Assembly: GCF_001039355.2 (NCBI RefSeq)
Contig: NW_019773803.1
Coordinates: forward strand, 338,236 to 402,235
DNA from: Lingula anatina
Taxonomy: Eukaryota > Brachiopoda > Lingulata > Lingulida > Lingulidae
Direction: 5' to 3'
DNA: 64,000 nt
A model generated the notes under the pieces. That model searched no databases. It was not told the origin of the DNA and saw only the letters and a list, made by a program, of their open reading frames with translations. Of this stretch, positions 49,018 through 59,690 are shown piece after piece (the stretch's first letter is position 1; each line of letters starts with the position of its first letter). Both the position numbers and the translations under genes were made by a program.

Positions 49018-50776
49018 TGAACTAAGTCCCCTAAGAAGTGACGGTGGCCTTATGTCCCACAGAGGAATGATGATGATGAAGTCCCCTTATTTGTGTGGTG
49101 TGCATTTATTAATAACCAAAAATGGACAAAATCGGCAACTGTTTTTTAGCTGCTGATAGTTAGCTGACTTGAAAATGTTCCAGTTAAATGTTTTGTTTAA
49201 ACAAAAATGGGACTATTTGTTGATTGTAGATATATAGTTGTCTTATACTTAACTAGAACTCTCTCTAAAATATATCTACACAGAAAAAAACATCATTACC
49301 TGGCATGTTGACAGGGAACCTAGAAGATATCTCGCCGCCTGATATCACAGAATATCATAATAAATTGAATCTGATTTCTCTTCCTTTCCCTGCTTATAAG
49401 CGAAGTCACCTCTACTGTACGTTGTTAAGTCCAAAACGATATTGACATTTCAGAGCTGAGCACCTTAATACAGAAGAAAAGCCTAAATGAAAAGTCGATG
49501 CAGTTTGAATCTCAGTAGACTATATATTGTAAAGGCTTCTGTCAGCTGTGCAGAATCATTGTGCCAACCTGATTGATTGAGTTTGCTATTGTTACACCTT
49601 AGAATAGGCCCCTTTCTTGCTCCGGCTTTATAAAGTCGTCACAAGTACCGTGAACACCAAAATGCTCTCTGAGCCAAAATCAATACATCGGAAAAGTTGA
49701 AAGACAATAATAGGCCCACAATGCCGATTAAAGAAACAAACTACCAGTTGCGTGGTTTTTGATACACCCCTTTTTAGAGAGTAAACAGAGGTTGTTCATG
49801 AACTTTGTGAAGATTGTTGAATCACCCCCTTGGCCTGTATTTACTGTTGTTGGCTGTTTCTTCTCTTCTGGAACAAACTCGCTCCAAGAGGGGTCAGTGA
49901 GGAAGGTGAGCTCACTAGCAACAGGCAGAGAGCAGGATTACCCAGAGAAAACTAGTTCACACTTAAAAACGCCTTCTCTTCGTCATCTCGCGCATCCCAT
50001 TTCTGAAAAGCCAGAATATCCCTACTGCAGGAGCAGAGCATGAATTAAGAGTGTCAAACAAAATTTGTCCAGGAGTAATAGGGACATTTGACCGCTTTTT
50101 CTCTTATCTATTCCTTCCATTTCTTAAGCTGCTTCTTTCCATCTTTGTTTATAATACATTTATATTTGATAACTCTTTTTCACTCCCTCTCCAATTAACG
50201 ACCTTGCTACGATCTTGTGAGGGTCAGTGACGTAACTAAGTGAATAATTGATACCTGTGATACTTGATTGACACAGTCTCTTAATTAATGGATTTCACAT
50301 TGTGTAGTTTATCTTGATCGAAATCTGACTTCGGTGGACTCTTTGGAAATAAACAACTTTTCATACACCACGATGAATGTTGTGGTATTTGTTTTTACTT
50401 TTCTTCCATTTTTCATATTAAATGAATCGGTGACAAAATATCAACATGTAAATTAACTATGGTCATCTTCTGTAACTTACTGTTTAACTTGTTTAACAGA
50501 ATTATGAAACTTTTGCCATTAGTTTCAAACACTGAAATAGTTGTGAAAAATAAAAGGCAACAAATGATGTGTCTTTTGAAACTGTAAAAATCTTGAACTG
50601 CACCTAAATTTTGCAGTGAAACTCATGACTAATATCCAATATCACAACAGGGACCAAGTGAGGAAAAGGTACAAAATCACATACAAATCCGATTTAAACT
50701 ACAGTACCTGCTTAAGATCTGACACGTTTTCCAGTACATCTGCATCATAACTGGGTTTACCATTGTCCAAAGACAT
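46317..50776 (-). CDS. Unrecognised 713-aa protein, two coding exons, probably disordered
   Basis: Exon 1 (50708-50776, 23 codons, MSLDNGKPSYDADVLENVSD) ends with a GTACTG donor. Exon 2 (46317-48389) starts after TTTCAG and is open in the same phase to its stop, adding 11 residues (IYIECIDDVDV) before the internal Met at 48356. I do not recognise the family. The N-terminal 130 residues are basic with motifs such as FYDRRRTRHYGYPSNE and LPLQRQIPVLDD. The middle is Ser/Lys-rich with a short LKQRQKELRALYPMYDWGI segment, and the C-terminal 200 are rich in Pro, Glu, Asn and Ser. There are no membrane segments. A 2.1-kb uninterrupted frame is strong evidence that it is real. The intron is about 2.3 kb. 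It is possibly a scaffold or regulatory protein, but no function can be assigned. Confidence 0.8.
48982..49015. repeat. Poly-T tract in intron
   Basis: About 33 T in the single coding intron of the 713-aa gene. Confidence 0.9.
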
Positions 50777-52812
50777 TGTGGAAAAATTGCTGCAAGACGA
50801 TTTCTACAGGCAGCGAAAGTCTTGATGGTTTTTTCGCCTACGTCGGGTGACAGAGACAGATTGATTTTATCATAAGGGTTCTAATTACGACACATTTCTC
50901 ATAAACCCATTTCCGCTCTTATCGAATGTATGCCTGTCGACTATCGCTTTCAGTTCCGTTTGAATGATTAGCCGGAAATTTAGCAGAAGAATATGTTTTA
51001 ATTTTCACAGTATTTGGCTTATGACAAGTCGCAAAATTGCCTTGCAAACTTATTGACTAGTGTTATGCTGAATGTAAACGTGGATTGCAAAATACAGTTT
51101 TAGCTACTGTCTTATTTGCGGCTCTATTATTTTTCCTGCATCTATCCTTTGGCATGCTTAAAATATAACACTAGAAAATTATTGACATTTTGGATACTTT
51201 TTATATAAGGTCAGTCATCTATGATAGGTTAAGATTTTGTTAAAACTATTTACACCTTTGATATTGATAAGAACGGTTAACCTATATCAGAACTAGTCTA
51301 CGTGTATCTGTATTGTATGTGAATACTGAATAGTAACATGTTCGTTATATACACGTACATAATTTATGTATCAATTGTTTGTTGTGTATACGTACATTTA
51401 TATTACTGTTTGAATATAGCTGTAAGGGACTCACGTTTTATAAAGTTTTTTCTTAAATATTGAGGGACAACAACACAGTTCAGGTCAGCTACCTGTAACT
51501 AAAGCTACCTTAAAGTCTAGCTTTGCATAACAAGAAAAATTGTCGCTCACCGTGATTTCATGTTACTGCAGCAGTCAGCGCTTTGGCAGTTTAGCAAAGG
51601 CTACATCTCATCAAAGGTTTTAAGGAAATTTGCTGTGTCCAGACTGGCCGTAATGACGCACTTACAGGTGTATAGTTAGTTAGTACCGGCCACGCTCACC
51701 AAGAGTGAACCCACTCGTTGGGAAGGTAACTCGAGAAGAATGCTTTTGAATGCCACCTACAATCTCAAGAGGGAGAAGAAAGGAAAAAAGTAATACACAG
51801 GTGGACGTACAAGTATAAAAACTAACAATCCCACTAAAATAGAATTTTGACAAAGCTATGATATCACAGTTTAGTGAAGTTTATTTTAACCAATATTCTG
51901 CTCCATCTTTGAGAAGTGTTTTTCTATTTTTCTTTTCTTCTCCCTTGCCGCCACTTAACTGATCTCAAGGAACAGTCACTATAAAGCATAAATACGTTTT
52001 CACTTTTGTTTGAAATCTATGCAGTAGGTTGGATAAATCATATGCTCGATACATCTATTGTTGTTTTTCAATATTTATGATGCAGCTTTGTAAACAAACG
52101 CAACATGCTTATGTGTATACACCAACCTGCTGTATTTACGTGGCATCTGTGTGGACTTGTTTTATTTGTTCGCTGTTTGTCTTTCACCAGCTAGAAACCC
52201 AGGGCAGGACCTTCTACAACCATTGCTTCATTAGTTGTTGTGATAAAATGAAAGAATTTCGCATACTTTATTATAAGCGTTTGGTATCATCATGCATTCT
52301 TTTTATATTCTAACAACAAGACAGGAACAAGAACAAGACAACAAGAACAGTGGTGTATACTTTCCGTCTGCTGCAGACGGTAAGGTTTAATAATATATGA
52401 TCTTTAAAAATAAAGCACGATACTTCATACACGACTTAAGTATATATCGAGAAATACATGCTTCATTGTTGCATAACGTCCACGCAAGTTGCTAAAATAC
52501 ATAAAGGCAGTAGCTAATGTAGTAATGCACTAGTTGTGAAAATAAAATTGTGCAGGCCCTATACACCGTCGCAACTAAAGCAATCAAGTATCATCGGTTC
52601 ACCTTTCATCACTGTGCTGGATGACAATGGCATTTGTTATATGAAAGATGTGAAATAATGCAGGTTACAATGACATGTACCAAAGGAAAAATGAGGACGG
52701 GAAAAGGAGGTGGGGGGGGGGGGGGGGCAGCTGATAAGTTTTCTAAGCTTTAAAGGTAACCCCTTCTCTTCCCTCCCTAAAATATATATAACGAGGGAGA
52801 CGCCTCAAAACC
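50777..52812. other. Upstream region of the 713-aa gene, no other gene seen
   Basis: The promoter and 5' UTR of the minus-strand gene should lie just above 50776. A poly-G run sits at about 52712-52727. The remaining ORFs are short and compositionally unconvincing. Confidence 0.45.
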
Positions 52813-52813
52813 A

Positions 52814-53231
52814 CCCAGCAGGCATAGTTGCGTTGGATCAACGTTGAAAACAGGTTGATACGTTTAATTGCCGTTGATCTACCTAAATTCAACGTAAAAC
52901 CAACGTCTATCCAGCCACGTCGAAACACCGCCATAATGTGACGTTGACTCAACGTTGTATTTTGGTCAATGACACAACCTTGCAGTTATGGATTGTAATT
53001 TAAAATATTAATTATTAGTGAAAACGTGATACTTTGTTTATCAATACTGTAACTAAATTTATCAAAGTAATAACAAAATGGTTTTAAAGTAAAAGTGACA
53101 GTTGTTTTGTGTCTTAAGTTAACTAGTGAATTTTCTTAACTTGTTATTCAATCCAACGTTTATTCAATGTCTTCTCAACGTTATGGTTCAACGTTGTTTC
53201 AACGTTAAAACAACATAATTTGCCCGTTGGG
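52814..53231. mobile_element. AACGTT-rich TIR element, about 420 bp
   Basis: The left end CCCAGCAGGCA and right end TGCCCGTTGGG are imperfect inverted repeats. Subterminal regions carry six AACGTT hexamers plus variants (for example GGTTCAACGTTGTTTCAACG), clustered at both ends with a plain AT-rich middle. No ORF. I infer a non-autonomous DNA transposon. Confidence 0.65.
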
Positions 53232-53239
53232 CAAACACC

Positions 53240-54062
53240 ACACTAATAACGCTCTAGTCTACATATGTGGCCTTAACAAAATCCCACGTCTTTTCAAACA
53301 TTGTGAAGTACAGAGCCTTCAAATGTGGAAACGAAGTGGTAAATATGTTATCATTATTATCAATTATATTTGACAACAATGCGTGCGCATGCTTCTTGGC
53401 CTATTTGTATTTTGGAAATCGCAGGTTAAGGACTACAGAGTAAACGCCTGCGAATAAGCTCAACGAGCCGAGCACTCATTAACAAATTTGACCGTTTACA
53501 CGCACGCTGTGTTTCAGGGCGACAGATTGATTTTTCACAGATATTCACAGATGTGTCTAGATAAATACACAGTCATTTTGGTCTGATGTCACCTCAGCAA
53601 AAAATGTCCACAATAATACTGCGGCCCTGGTAGAGGTTATGTTTTAGGCATGGTTTTTCAAATCTCTCATTCTCTAAATCGCTTGTGGGATATTTTTTCA
53701 TGAATTTTCTTTAATGTCTACTTACAACATTGGGTCATACATAGGCATATAGTAAGAAGATCCTCATACATATTTTATCTGCATATCTTTCGGTCCACGG
53801 ATCAACTTGTATGAATGCGCTCTATGTCTACTTGGTTTTCCGTCATATGCTGTAATGTTTGCAAGAGTCGCATGTTCTTCGTTAAGAACAAGCATTAACC
53901 TGCCTGTGCAACAAAGCAGAACTGCATAGATCAGGTACTATGATCTGCATAGAGCAGTAGTTATCAACCTGTTCTATTGCTGCAGGTCGGCTGTTCGGTC
54001 CGAGTATATCTGAGAATACATAAAATTTGGATTTAGCGAGAACCACCACATCCACACTTGTC
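53240..54062. other. 5' flank of the first dehydrogenase gene
   Basis: No gene seen. It presumably holds the promoter of the intronless gene at 54063. No TATA box is obvious at a fixed distance. Confidence 0.4.
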
Positions 54063-55112
54063 ATGCTGAGGCATCTCATACGCTTTGGCATTTCCGCACG
54101 CGTCGTTAGAATCCAATGCTCATCGTTTAGCACATCGGCTGTCAGTTATGCTAATGTTGGTGTAATAGGAGCCGGGCAAGTTGGGCGTGCTGTAGCTCTT
54201 GGCCTCCTTATGGGCGGGCACAGCGTGTCTGTGACGGATCCAAGTACCCTGAACGCCAAGGAATTGACCGAGAAAGGAGCAAAATGGGTAGACACCGCAT
54301 CAGAAGTCGTGGCTGGGAAAGAGGTCGTGATTACAGCTTTGCCAGCTCCACCTCACATAAGGCAGATTATGGAGGAAGAGGGCGTTCTTTATAAAATCAA
54401 AAAAGGCGCATGCTGGATCGACCACACCACTACAGACGCCGACGAAACTAAGCGCCTTGCAGTCATAGCTCAGGGCAGAGGATTGAAAATGCTTGAAGCT
54501 CCGTTGTCAGGAGGCCTAGAGCTTTTGAAAACTGGACTTATGACTGTTTTCGTGGGTGGAGACTCCGAAGATATGAAAATGTACGAATCATTTATTAAAT
54601 CATACACAGGGTCACTGTTGTACATGGGCCCTATGGGAAGCGCAAGCGTCGTCAAGGTTATCAGCAACATGTTGTGTGCCGTTCACATGGTTGTGGCAGG
54701 AGAGTCAGCTATGATAGCCAAGAGGCACGGAATCAACCTGCAGGCTTTCTTTGATGGCATTCGAGCCTCGGCTGGCAATTCCTTCGTCTTCGAAACTGAA
54801 GCTCCTCTCATGTTTAACGGCTCTTTTGATCCAGGGTTCAAAATAGCACTGCACTGCAAAGATCTTGATCTTGGAAGGAAACTAGCGTTCGACGCCAAAG
54901 TCCCGATAGAAGTTTTGGGGCTGGTCGAACAAATTTATAGACGGGCGATGCACAAGTATGGTGAAGATGCCGGTAGTGCCCATCCACCAAAGCTCTTGGA
55001 GGATGATTTGAAAGAGCCGCTTCGTCAGGAGGGATATGATAACTGGTATTACACTATTGAAAAAGTACAAGGTGGCGGGATTGCTGTGGTGCACAAATTT
55101 GATAAAAAATAA
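54063..55112 (+). CDS. HIBADH-family beta-hydroxyacid dehydrogenase, copy 1, intronless, 349 aa
   Basis: An NAD-dependent oxidoreductase of the 3-hydroxyisobutyrate dehydrogenase family, likely mitochondrial. The first 30 residues or so are Arg/Ser-rich without acid and contain SFSTSA, a typical import-peptide end. The Rossmann motif is GAGQVG (36-41) with Asp59 (TDPS) favouring NAD. The substrate loop is EAPLSGG (145-151, DAPVSGG in the family). The catalytic region GPMGSASVVKVISN (189-202) provides Lys198 and Asn202, and the KDLDLG motif is at 266-271. The C-terminal tail (NWYYTIEKVQGGGIAVVH) is longer than in classical HIBADH. The start is the ATG at 54063; the frame extends to 54027 but without an ATG. 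There are no introns, unlike vertebrate HIBADH genes. AATAAA lies at 55368. The true substrate is unknown. Confidence 0.9.
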   Translation: MLRHLIRFGISARVVRIQCSSFSTSAVSYANVGVIGAGQVGRAVALGLLMGGHSVSVTDPSTLNAKELTEKGAKWVDTASEVVAGKEVVITALPAPPHIRQIMEEEGVLYKIKKGACWIDHTTTDADETKRLAVIAQGRGLKMLEAPLSGGLELLKTGLMTVFVGGDSEDMKMYESFIKSYTGSLLYMGPMGSASVVKVISNMLCAVHMVVAGESAMIAKRHGINLQAFFDGIRASAGNSFVFETEAPLMFNGSFDPGFKIALHCKDLDLGRKLAFDAKVPIEVLGLVEQIYRRAMHKYGEDAGSAHPPKLLEDDLKEPLRQEGYDNWYYTIEKVQGGGIAVVHKFDKK

Positions 55113-55445
55113 ACTGACATTACGCACGCGCTCTTAAATGGCGTGGGCTATTTCAGTACCCTTACTAATAACAACAGATATGTCATGAACATGTTTTAAT
55201 ATTTATAATTAATGTATTAAAAACATGTTGTAAAATAGTAATATGATACATGTTCACCCTTATTAATGATGACATTCTTCAAAAAATCCTGATATAATTA
55301 TTTGTAAGTGCACTGCACTGTACTTATTGTCACAAATTCTTCGATATTGCTCCCCCTAGAAATGAGGAATAAACAAGCAATGAGGAATAATTGAGGAATA
55401 AACGAAAGTGTGACAAAATCTTATATATATATATATATATATATA
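55113..55445. other. 3' flank of dehydrogenase copy 1
   Basis: 3' UTR with AATAAA at 55368-55373, then an (AT)n run at about 55423-55446. No other gene. Confidence 0.5.
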
Positions 55446-55963
55446 TTGAGGTTCAGGAGAGTAAAACTTTGATACAAACTTCTTCATTTGGGACCCTAAA
55501 ATAATCAAGCATAGTTTGCAATCTGTGCACTAGGCCTACATATTTTAAGAGCATGTGACCTCATTTGCACCTCTATATTGGGTTTGGGTGTTTATTCGTC
55601 CAAGTTTGAACGGTACTACAATGCAAACTCTCTCATTTTGAGTAAGGGCTCAGTAGGACCTCGTTTACTGCGGGCCCTGGCTTAAAGTCCCTTCTGTCTG
55701 CCTTATGTGAAACCATTAAGGGAAGTTTGGGGGTAGGGAGTCGATGAGCATAAAAGCGTATAATTAATGTGAATTAAAGCTCTCAAATGCGAAATACCTT
55801 CTCCATGAAAGGATGATAATCAGTCATGGTGGGTTTGCCGAGCTTGAATATGCTATACAATGCAAATTAACACTAAAGACACGTGAAGTGCATTAACGAC
55901 TAAAGGAACATTTTGTAAAAGTGACGATAATGTGAAGAGAATTATTTGTTGTCATCCCTACTA
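55446..55963. repeat. Contig-end copy of 59174-59690
   Basis: This stretch matches 59174-59690 closely (shared GAGGTTCAGGAGAG start and CATCCCTACTA end). The match continues past the end of transposon family A into unique flank, so it marks the same locus twice rather than two transposon copies. It stops at an N. Confidence 0.8.
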
Positions 55964-55964
55964 N
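55964..55964. other. Single-base assembly gap
   Basis: An N between the end of one contig and an (AT)n run that begins the next. Confidence 0.9.

Positions 55965-56005
<41 letters not shown>
55965..56005. repeat. (AT)n microsatellite
   Basis: About 40 bp of AT repeats directly after the N. Confidence 0.95.
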
Positions 56006-56008
<3 letters not shown>

Positions 56009-56272
56009 TAGGTGGTTAGAGTTGAAGAGCCTGTGTAACAAATCTAAACAGAATGGCAAGCCCTGTGAACAAATATGCTCCAGTCACTGGCAGTTACAGG
56101 CCAATAAATGAACTCTTGCTTTCAGATCAAGAAGCGAACTTGTGAAAAGGAGCCAAGTCCCCGGAGTGTAATTTCATGGTGGAATCTCTCAAAATATAAC
56201 TGTATCACTTAGATCACGCAACCTCAGTTGAGCGATCTATCTATGTTACCTGGAATCTTGGAGAGCCTTCAC

Positions 56273-56520
56273 ATACACCCATCGTACTTACTGGATCGAT
56301 CTAACTCTGTGGAGATTGTCCCTGAATTGCATTCAGTGTAAGCGGCCTAAATAGCTGGCACGCCTACTCAAGTTGCTATGGGGTAATTAACGATAGTCAA
56401 TTACCCCCTAGTTACTCAAATGGGCGTGCCAGACCATCACGCTGATTTCCCTGAAAGCAATTTAGCGAGTAGTCCGATCCTGCTAGTACGACGGGTTTAT
56501 GGGAACGCAGTCTTGGACGA
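56273..56520. mobile_element. Palindromic element, family C (copy 4)
   Basis: The left end CCCATCGTACTTACTGGATC is mirrored by GATCCTGCTAGTACGACGGG. The inner arms GGCACGCCTACTCAAG and a matching GGGCGTGCC flank the centre GGGGTAATTAACGATAG. It is the clearest copy for defining the family. No ORF. Confidence 0.8.
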
Positions 56521-57085
56521 ATAAAACAAATAAACCCAATATAGAGGTGCATTTCACATGCTCGAAGTATCAAAAAATAAAATTGAATGAATTTGAAGTT
56601 GTTATGTATTCAATTTTTTAAACATACAAGTGTATAGAACAAGTAATCCACGGCTGTCTCAATTTTACATCCACATTGTATTTTTACTATGTCTATACAT
56701 CATGTAAAGAGCCTGAATTGTAACGTATGTTCCGGTAATGTCACCCTGAGCTTCAGAGATAACTTGACACTAACCTCTTCACTATAGCCTATCTTCATCG
56801 TGTCAAGTTACCTCTGACGAAAATAGTTTGACCTAGTTTATATAAGCCAATCGAATCCAAGTTTCAAAATTTTTCACCAGTTTGGTGAAAACGCTGATTG
56901 GTTGATCGTCAATCGGCAATCCTCGGCTGATTCCGCAAGCTCCATACTAACAACAAAGTTATTGTCGAGTGCGGAGACATCCGAGTAGTTCCGAGTGCAT
57001 AACCCTACACAAAGAAAGCATGGTGTCTCCTACGAGTGACTACGTAAAATAATGTGTTAAGTTATCTCTTGATTCTTTGCAAAAT

Positions 57086-57178
57086 ATGAGTATATCGGAG
57101 TTGAAACCAGAGCAGTTTGAGGCCCTGCATCATTATCTACTGAGGGATGATGTATTTTGCGTGCTGCCTTATCTTTGA
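57086..57178 (+). pseudogene. RecQ-like helicase N-terminal fragment inside the transposon
   Basis: A 30-codon frame begins MSISELKPEQFEAL and continues with a hydrophobic DVFCVLP segment, then a stop. In RecQ-like helicases this LKPEQ...(D)VFVVLP pattern leads directly into the Walker A motif (TGxGKS). Here the similarity stops right after LP. An identical copy lies at 58308-58400 because of the assembly overlap. It may be a captured host gene fragment or a relic of a parent element's own helicase. The similarity is judged from memory of the family. Confidence 0.5.
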
Positions 57179-57232
57179 TTGGTCCGGATTTGAACAAAGC
57201 GCGCTTTGACTCGTTCGCGTTCATTGGCTAGA

Positions 57233-58005
57233 NNNNNNNNNNNNNNNNNNNNNNNNNNNNNNNNNNNNNNNNNNNNNNNNNNNNNNNNNNNNNNNNNNNN
57301 NNNNNNNNNNNNNNNNNNNNNNNNNNNNNNNNNNNNNNNNNNNNNNNNNNNNNNNNNNNNNNNNNNNNNNNNNNNNNNNNNNNNNNNNNNNNNNNNNNNN
57401 NNNNNNNNNNNNNNNNNNNNNNNNNNNNNNNNNNNNNNNNNNNNNNNNNNNNNNNNNNNNNNNNNNNNNNNNNNNNNNNNNNNNNNNNNNNNNNNNNNNN
57501 NNNNNNNNNNNNNNNNNNNNNNNNNNNNNNNNNNNNNNNNNNNNNNNNNNNNNNNNNNNNNNNNNNNNNNNNNNNNNNNNNNNNNNNNNNNNNNNNNNNN
57601 NNNNNNNNNNNNNNNNNNNNNNNNNNNNNNNNNNNNNNNNNNNNNNNNNNNNNNNNNNNNNNNNNNNNNNNNNNNNNNNNNNNNNNNNNNNNNNNNNNNN
57701 NNNNNNNNNNNNNNNNNNNNNNNNNNNNNNNNNNNNNNNNNNNNNNNNNNNNNNNNNNNNNNNNNNNNNNNNNNNNNNNNNNNNNNNNNNNNNNNNNNNN
57801 NNNNNNNNNNNNNNNNNNNNNNNNNNNNNNNNNNNNNNNNNNNNNNNNNNNNNNNNNNNNNNNNNNNNNNNNNNNNNNNNNNNNNNNNNNNNNNNNNNNN
57901 NNNNNNNNNNNNNNNNNNNNNNNNNNNNNNNNNNNNNNNNNNNNNNNNNNNNNNNNNNNNNNNNNNNNNNNNNNNNNNNNNNNNNNNNNNNNNNNNNNNN
58001 NNNNN
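57233..58005. other. 773-bp run of N
   Basis: A sized scaffold gap. The 449 bases before it (56784-57232) and after it (58006-58454) appear to be the same sequence, so the true gap is probably negative. Any reading frame crossing it is meaningless. Confidence 0.95.
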
Positions 58006-59690
58006 ATAGCCTATCTTCATCGTGTCAAGTTACCTCTGACGAAAATAGTTTGACCTAGTTTATATAAGCCAATCGAATCCAAGTTTCAAAATTTTTCACC
58101 AGTTTGGTGAAAACGCTGATTGGTTGATCGTCAATCGGCAATCCTCGGCTGATTCCGCAAGCTCCATACTAACAACAAAGTTATTGTCGAGTGCGGAGAC
58201 ATCCGAGTAGTTCCGAGTGCATAACCCTACACAAAGAAAGCATGGTGTCTCCTACGAGTGACTACGTAAAATAATGTGTTAAGTTATCTCTTGATTCTTT
58301 GCAAAATATGAGTATATCGGAGTTGAAACCAGAGCAGTTTGAGGCCCTGCATCATTATCTACTGAGGGATGATGTATTTTGCGTGCTGCCTTATCTTTGA
58401 TTGGTCCGGATTTGAACAAAGCGCGCTTTGACTCGTTCGCGTTCATTGGCTAGAATCGTTCAATGAGTCATTGAGTGCGGGCTTTAAATTTGATTGGCGG
58501 GCGGCGGGGGCAATCGAATGTGGTCAGAGGTAACTTGACACGATGAAGATAGGCTATTGTGAAGAGGTTAGTGTCAAGTTATCTCTGAAGCTCAGGGTGG
58601 GTAATGTATGTTCCGGGGCATATAATTTTAATTTTTTTATCGCGTTCTGATGTATTTTGTAGTGATTCAGTCATGGTAATTATACATGACGTAAAGATGT
58701 TTTTATAAATATTTACACTGTAACTCAAGGGGCTTAGCGTCATGGCTAATACTACGAAAAATTGTCATTAAGTTTTATATTTGCCCAAGTACTTGGTGCA
58801 ATAGGAAACAGGGTTTTCTGTTGCTGACTGAAAAATATATTGTGAATCCACGAAAGTTTGACATTTCGGATACAATATTTGGACCAAGGATTGGAAATAG
58901 TTTATTTAATGCTTATTTTACTGTCAGTTGGGAGTATTTTACTCCATTTTTAATATTCAGTGACAAGCAAACTAAAAGTCTGTCAAAAAATGAACTGTTC
59001 TATACAGAAGAATATAATAATTTTTACATCGCTATACTTGTAGGAGATAATTTAAAGAACAAAACCAGTATTGACTGAATTTTCAAAGTGAGTAAAACGT
59101 TTCCACGGCTGGACATTTTGCATTTGTGACAGTTACGTATGTTCCTTTTTGGGATTAGACGATAGATCGCACAATTGAGGTTCAGGAGAGTAAAACTTTG
59201 ATACAAACTTCTTCATTTGGGACCCTAAAATAATCAAGCATAGTTTGCACTAGGCCTACATATTTTAAGACCATGTGACATCATTTGCACCTCCATATTG
59301 GGTTTGGGTGTTTATTCGTCCAAGCTTGAACGGTACTACAATGCAAACTCTCTCATTTTGAGTAAGGGCTCAGTAGGAACTCGTTTACTGCGGGCCCTGG
59401 CTTAAAGTCCCTTCTGTCTGCCTTATGTGAAACCATTAAGGGAAGTTTGGGGGTAGGGAGTCGATGAGCATAAAAGCGTATAATTAATGTGAGTTAAAGC
59501 TCTCAAATGCGATATACCTTCTCCATTAAAGGAAAATTATTAGTCGTGGTGGGTTTGCCGAGCTTGAATATGCTATACAATGCAAATTTAACACTAAAGA
59601 CACGTGAAGTGCATTAACGACTAAAGGAACATTTTGTAAAAGTGACGATAATGTGAAGAGAATTATTTGCTGTCATCCCTACTAGAAAAG

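Larger units (their letters stand above)
56734..58607. mobile_element. Family B TIR element with RecQ-like ORF fragment, containing the N run
   Basis: The element is 56742-58599, with terminal inverted repeats of at least 75 bp starting CACCCTGAGCTTCAGAG, and is flanked by GGTAATGT on both sides (56734-56741, 58600-58607). The N run sits inside it. Because 56784-57232 is repeated at 58006-58454, the real element is probably only about 636 bp long. It carries a 30-codon ORF (listed separately). The termini match the 127-bp foldback at 7441-7567. No transposase is seen. Confidence 0.85.
56534..59305 (+). mobile_element. DNA transposon family A, split by a nested family B element
   Basis: The left part 56534-56741 and right part 58600-59305 together match the uninterrupted copy at 1316-2240. 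The ends AACCCAATATAGAGGTGCA and TGCACCTCCATATTGGGTT are inverted repeats. The interruption is the family B element with its own 8-bp target duplication, giving a clear order of insertion. Confidence 0.75.

Noticed and set aside
54027..54062. Longer N-terminus for dehydrogenase copy 1
   Set aside because: The frame before 54063 begins at TTG, not ATG. The ATG at 54063 aligns with the ATG of copy 2 and gives equal lengths of 349 aa.
57169..58020. Long open frames on both strands across the N run
   Set aside because: They consist almost entirely of undetermined residues and are created by the Ns.
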